DNA of 64,000 nt. It comes from DATJOJ01 sp035507035. Its GTDB lineage: Bacteria; Acidobacteriota; Terriglobia; Terriglobales; Acidobacteriaceae. Numbering within the stretch: the first letter of the stretch is position 1; each line of letters opens with the position of its first letter. This document shows, one piece after another, positions 60,795-64,000 of the stretch. Location of the stretch: the NCBI GenBank assembly GCA_035507035.1, contig DATJOJ010000051.1, forward strand, positions 1-64,000. Direction: 5' to 3'. Position numbers and translations under genes: made by a program. Under the pieces are notes generated by a model. The model worked only from the letters and a program-made list of their open reading frames with translations, was not told the origin of the DNA and did not search any database.

Positions 60795-62381
60795 ATGACG
60801 AAGCGAACCATGATAACTGCAGCGGTGCTCGCTCTGCTTCTTCTCTTAGGAGTCAATGCATTTGCGGCCAATCCGGTGCAGGTGAATCTGACCGGGTCTT
60901 CCGCCATGTTCAATTTGTCGGCCTTGGCCGGCTACTCAGCTTCTGCTTGCGGAACCAACATCTGGACCAAGAAGTCGACCAGCACAGCTCCCATCGGTGG
61001 AGTCGACCAACGGCCGGGCGGCGCGCCGGAACAGACGGGCAACATCTGGATCGAGTGGAATGCCAGTGAGACCACGATTTGCGCCTACCTGACAGTGGAC
61101 TCCGCGGTCGGCGATGAAATGTTCTTCGCCGTGCCAAAGTTCACGGTCTCGATCGACCCGAGCTGGGTAAATTCGGCGGGATCCAACTTGATTCCGACTC
61201 TCACGGACACAACCCTGCCACAGGCGGTGTACAACGCTTTGAACAACCAGCCATTCAATGGAGCTGCTACCGACGTGCGGCCGGAAGATGCTCTGTTTGA
61301 AGTGAATCGCTGCCTCGCACCTCTAGACCCGGTTAACTACACTGGACTTGGCTACGGCCCGGGACCGGTTGGACAGCCGATTGAGGACTCGTTCAACAAC
61401 CCGCCGACTTCGGCGACGCCAGTTGCTTTTGCTTTGACGGGGCAGGATCCGATCTCGGGTGGCAACATTCCGGCTTGGACGACCACTCCGGTCGGAGCGG
61501 AACCGGTGATCGTATTTGTGAACACCACCGCGAGCCCTTGCACCGCGGGCCACTTCTGCGAATCGAACTTTACCAACATCGATCGCTGGGAACTCGCGGA
61601 GGTCTTGAATGGGACACTGACCCGTACACGCGACATCACGAATGCGGCAGGTCTACCGAGCATTGGTATTCCTGTACTGCTTCGCGAACCCACGTCGGGG
61701 ACCTACACCACGATGGAATTCAACGTACCCCGCAACGTGGAAATCAACTCCACGCAGGAACTGGGTGTGAATCCTGCAGTTTGCAATCCTGGGGACTGCG
61801 GCAATCCGCTGGATATCCAGTATGCCAGCGGCGGCAGCCGGCGTCGCGTGATCGGCACCGGCGAAATGGTGAAGGAAGGCGGATTGATCGAGGATGCCTT
61901 CGGTTATTCCTTCTGGAGCACGGGAAACTTTGCTCCCGACCTCAGCACGGCGAAATATCTCTCGGTGGATGGAGTTGACGCTCTGAACTACTCCTGGTAC
62001 CAGAGCCGTGGGGCCTTCCCGAACTGCGTTTATCCCTGCAAAGGGCTGATCCCATTCGTTAACGTTCTGAATGGTTCTTATCCGATCTGGTCGATTCTGC
62101 GCGTCGCCACCAATCTACCGACGCCGGCTGGAATCACCAATTTGATCAAGACGGTTCAGAACACCGCATCGAATGGCTTCCCGGACATCGTTCCCTACTC
62201 CCAAATGCAGAAGTTCCGCTCGCACTATGATCGGCCGGGCGAAGCCGCCCCGGCTTCCAATGGCCACGCCGGCGAACCGGCGGAGTCCGGCGGCGACGTA
62301 GGCGGCGCAGTATTCGCCATTTCAGCGGATACTGACTTCTTCTCTGATACTGGCCTGCAGTTGCTGCAACTAAAGAACTAG
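60795..62381 (+). CDS. Secreted PstS-like substrate-binding protein, divergent
   Basis: A 528-residue protein from the ATG at 60795, with signal peptide MTKRTMITAAVLALLLLLGV and cleavage after AFA. The mature sequence starts VQVNLTGSSAMFNLSAL, and a second block WELAEVLNGTLTRTRDI followed by LLREPTSGTYTTMEF resembles the G-x-SGT phosphate-binding loop of PstS proteins. The family would be periplasmic type II binding proteins; the ligand here is unknown. Cysteines (about ten) suggest several disulfides. No transporter genes are adjacent. Confidence 0.6.
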   Translation: MTKRTMITAAVLALLLLLGVNAFAANPVQVNLTGSSAMFNLSALAGYSASACGTNIWTKKSTSTAPIGGVDQRPGGAPEQTGNIWIEWNASETTICAYLTVDSAVGDEMFFAVPKFTVSIDPSWVNSAGSNLIPTLTDTTLPQAVYNALNNQPFNGAATDVRPEDALFEVNRCLAPLDPVNYTGLGYGPGPVGQPIEDSFNNPPTSATPVAFALTGQDPISGGNIPAWTTTPVGAEPVIVFVNTTASPCTAGHFCESNFTNIDRWELAEVLNGTLTRTRDITNAAGLPSIGIPVLLREPTSGTYTTMEFNVPRNVEINSTQELGVNPAVCNPGDCGNPLDIQYASGGSRRRVIGTGEMVKEGGLIEDAFGYSFWSTGNFAPDLSTAKYLSVDGVDALNYSWYQSRGAFPNCVYPCKGLIPFVNVLNGSYPIWSILRVATNLPTPAGITNLIKTVQNTASNGFPDIVPYSQMQKFRSHYDRPGEAAPASNGHAGEPAESGGDVGGAVFAISADTDFFSDTGLQLLQLKN

Positions 62382-62403
62382 CTATTCCAGCCAACCCGCA
62401 CGA

Positions 62404-62438
62404 TGGAGGCAGGCAGCCTGCTCAACAGCCTGCCTCCA
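62404..62438 (+). terminator. Hairpin after the PstS-like gene
   Basis: TGGAGGCAGGC (62404-62414) and GCCTGCCTCCA (62428-62438) are exact complements with a 13-nt loop, followed by CTTTCTG. It lies 22 bp beyond the stop codon and is the best terminator-like structure in this part of the window. Confidence 0.6.
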
Positions 62439-62457
62439 CTTTCTGTAGTGAGGCAGT

Positions 62458-62628
62458 ATGAAGTTCCTAGTAGAGGTTCCGGACTGGGAAGTGTACGAAG
62501 CGGCGGAGAAGCCGGAAGATCTTGCGCTGGAAATCGCCGAAGTGATCGCCAACGAAATTTTTGGATTTAGTTCGCTCACCGTCGTGCCACAGCGCGGCGG
62601 CATTGATCGCAGGAGAGTGGCAGTTTGA
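62458..62628 (+). CDS. Small hypothetical protein coupled to a hydrolase gene
   Basis: A 56-residue frame from an ATG at 62458 with GTGAGG six bases upstream: begins MKFLVEVPDWEVYEAAEKPE and ends IDRRRVAV. Its stop overlaps the ATG of the hydrolase gene (TGATG). It is acidic in the middle and basic at the end, with no signal peptide. I do not recognise a family. The ribosome-binding site, position and coupling support it as real. Confidence 0.6.
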   Translation: MKFLVEVPDWEVYEAAEKPEDLALEIAEVIANEIFGFSSLTVVPQRGGIDRRRVAV

Positions 62629-63689
62629 TGAAGTTGAATGGTGTGACAGGAACGCATAAAAATCTTAGCCCTTTTCTTTTTCTGGGACTTCTCTTGTTCG
62701 CAGTTTCTCCGTTGGGATGGACGCAGCAATCGGCGGTAAATTCATCGAAACCACTCGTCCGACACGGTCAGACACCGGAAGATTGGAGCTCCATATCGCT
62801 GGCGGGGAGCAAGCTAAATGCCGATCCGCCATTCGTGGGTGAAAAAGGTGAATTTCCGACATTCACGCGTGAACTGTTGCAGGTAAAGTGGCGCACGGGC
62901 GATCCGATTGACTTATACGTCATTCGGCCAAAGAATGTGACCAAGCCGCCGGTTGTTCTGTATCTCTACAGTTATCCATCAGAGACAGATAGGTTTCGTG
63001 ACAACGAATATTGCGCCCGCATCACCGAAGGCGGATATGCGGCGGTGGGCTTTGTTTCAGCCCTGACCGGGCAGCGCTACCACATGCGCCCGATGAAAGA
63101 GTGGTTCGTCAGTGAATTGCAGGAATCGCTCGGCAGTTCCGTGCACGATGTGCAAATGATTTTGAACTATCTTTCCACGCGCGGCGACCTGGATATGAAT
63201 CGCGTGGGAATGTTTGGCACTGGGTCCGGAGCAACGATTGCAATTCTTGCGGCGGCGGCAGATCCGCGGATTAAGGCCATCGATTTGCTCGACCCCTGGG
63301 GCGACTGGCCTGACTGGATGGCGAAGTCTTCGATCATTCCGGAAGATGAGCGGCCAAATTATGTGAAGCCAGAATTTCTCAAAAAAGTTGCGCCGCTCGA
63401 TCCGGTGCAATGGCTGCCACAATTGAAAACCCAGGATATTCGCATCCAGCGACTGAAGAACGACACGACTACGCCACAAGTTGCAGCCGAGAAGATTGAA
63501 GCGGCGGCGGGAAGCAATGTCAAGATTGTTCGGTACGACGATGTGAAGCAGTTCTATGGCACCGGTTCCGGAGGAAGAGTCTTCCAGTGGGTGAAGGACC
63601 AGCTTCGACCGGCGCGAGAAACCAATTCAGCCGGCAACAACATAAGTCAATCGACGGCGACCCCCTCCAGCCACGGTCACGTTGACTGA
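62628..63689 (+). CDS. Secreted alpha/beta hydrolase
   Basis: A 353-residue protein from the ATG at 62628. It has a signal peptide (hydrophobic LSPFLFLGLLLFAVSPLGWTQ) and an alpha/beta hydrolase fold: PPVVLYLYSYPSE as first strands, then MNRVGMFGTGSGATIAILAAA at the nucleophile elbow. The elbow reads T-G-S-G-A, not the usual G-x-S-x-G, so activity is uncertain. Its relatives are acetyl-xylan-esterase or dienelactone-hydrolase-like. It is preceded by the 56-residue gene, with a 1-bp overlap. Confidence 0.75.
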   Translation: MKLNGVTGTHKNLSPFLFLGLLLFAVSPLGWTQQSAVNSSKPLVRHGQTPEDWSSISLAGSKLNADPPFVGEKGEFPTFTRELLQVKWRTGDPIDLYVIRPKNVTKPPVVLYLYSYPSETDRFRDNEYCARITEGGYAAVGFVSALTGQRYHMRPMKEWFVSELQESLGSSVHDVQMILNYLSTRGDLDMNRVGMFGTGSGATIAILAAAADPRIKAIDLLDPWGDWPDWMAKSSIIPEDERPNYVKPEFLKKVAPLDPVQWLPQLKTQDIRIQRLKNDTTTPQVAAEKIEAAAGSNVKIVRYDDVKQFYGTGSGGRVFQWVKDQLRPARETNSAGNNISQSTATPSSHGHVD

Positions 63690-63773
63690 TTGATGAAAAC
63701 AAAATCTCTGCTCGTCGAGCGCAGGATGCGCATGGCGAGACTTAATACGTTATTGCTAAGCAGGAGTGTTCCG

Positions 63774-64000
63774 ATGCCCAGGAATCTACGCTGTGTTGTG
63801 TTTCTCGTGCTGATGTTGTGTATGGTGGCCTTTTTGACGAGCTGCGGGAGCGTGGGCGCAGCTCCAATCAGCGGATTGGGAGCAATCAGCGGAGTGTCGG
63901 TCCAGATTACTCCACCGTCGATTACGGTTGGAACAAACTCGATCACGGCTTTCACCGCTACGGTGAATGGGTCGGGGGTTCAAGCCGTGCAATGGCAGGT
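63774..64000 (+). CDS. Lipoprotein with Ig-like domain, N-terminal part
   Basis: A frame from the ATG at 63774 with AGGAG eight bases upstream (an ATG at 63726 is in frame) that runs off the end of the window. It begins MPRNLRCVVFLVLMLCMVAF and reaches a lipobox LTSC, so the mature protein is acylated at the Cys. After a Gly/Ser-rich stretch the sequence VSVQITPPSITVGTNSITAFTATVNG is typical of Ig-like (Big-type) surface domains. The C-terminal extent is unknown. Confidence 0.8.
   Translation, partial: MPRNLRCVVFLVLMLCMVAFLTSCGSVGAAPISGLGAISGVSVQITPPSITVGTNSITAFTATVNGSGVQAVQWQ

Overview
The window looks like a piece of a Gram-negative soil bacterium of the Acidobacteriota (Koribacter/Terriglobales-like). 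The reasons are a very long Oar-type TonB receptor with an N-terminal carboxypeptidase-regulatory-like domain, a DUF2911 protein, the two-subunit glycine decarboxylase, many secreted proteins ending their leader in AxAQ, moderately high G+C, and intergenic DNA filled with short dispersed repeats. The lineage call is inference. No rRNA, tRNA, CRISPR array or prophage was seen.

Layout. 1-3838: glycine cleavage system (gcvT end, gcvH, gcvPA, gcvPB). 4060-10287: membrane TPR protein, DUF2911 protein, MlaD-like protein with five 34-residue repeats, membrane spermidine-synthase-like protein. 10472-15496: thrS, a three-gene MazF-type toxin module whose first gene has a palindrome over its promoter, and an ACE-like M2 peptidase. 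15564-16942: an IS256-family element with 9-bp target duplications and a frameshifted transposase, followed by a 62-bp palindromic element and a third copy of the 9-mer. 17013-23783: a long minus-strand run plsC-folC-accD-cobO-small ORF-rlmH-methyltransferase-rsfS-nadD.

23941-30277: the common rplU-rpmA-obgE-nadD neighbourhood, interrupted twice by plus-strand genes: a histidine kinase/receiver/PilZ hybrid between nadD and obgE, and an SRA-like/Mrr restriction endonuclease between obgE and rpmA. The second insertion is bordered by a diverged partial copy of the obgE 5' end and by two DnaA-box-like 9-mers. 30380-39893: Nudix, a DUF2520 reductase, HAD phosphatase, YmdB, and a coupled set nagZ-anmK-peptide-binding lipoprotein that looks like a peptidoglycan-recycling unit, then mutS. 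40037-46351: GalT-like protein lacking the usual nucleophile, small proteins, and the haem operon (hemX-hemA-hemC-hemD) behind a perfect CRP-type palindrome and a TATAAT box. 46388-55768: S9 peptidase, endonuclease III, DedA, and a four-gene GldA/GldF/GldG/DUF4340 ABC system. 55847-64000: GNAT acetyltransferase, the 1314-residue TonB receptor, a divergent PstS-like secreted protein, a 56-codon ORF coupled to a secreted alpha/beta hydrolase, and the start of a lipoprotein.

Most genes are core metabolism or information processing. The best candidates for something new are the palindrome-controlled, apparently leaderless toxin-module operon (12532-13697), the restriction cassette beside obgE (27518-29298), and the tandem IS/palindrome insertion (15564-16942). 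All calls come from reading the sequence; no database search was run.
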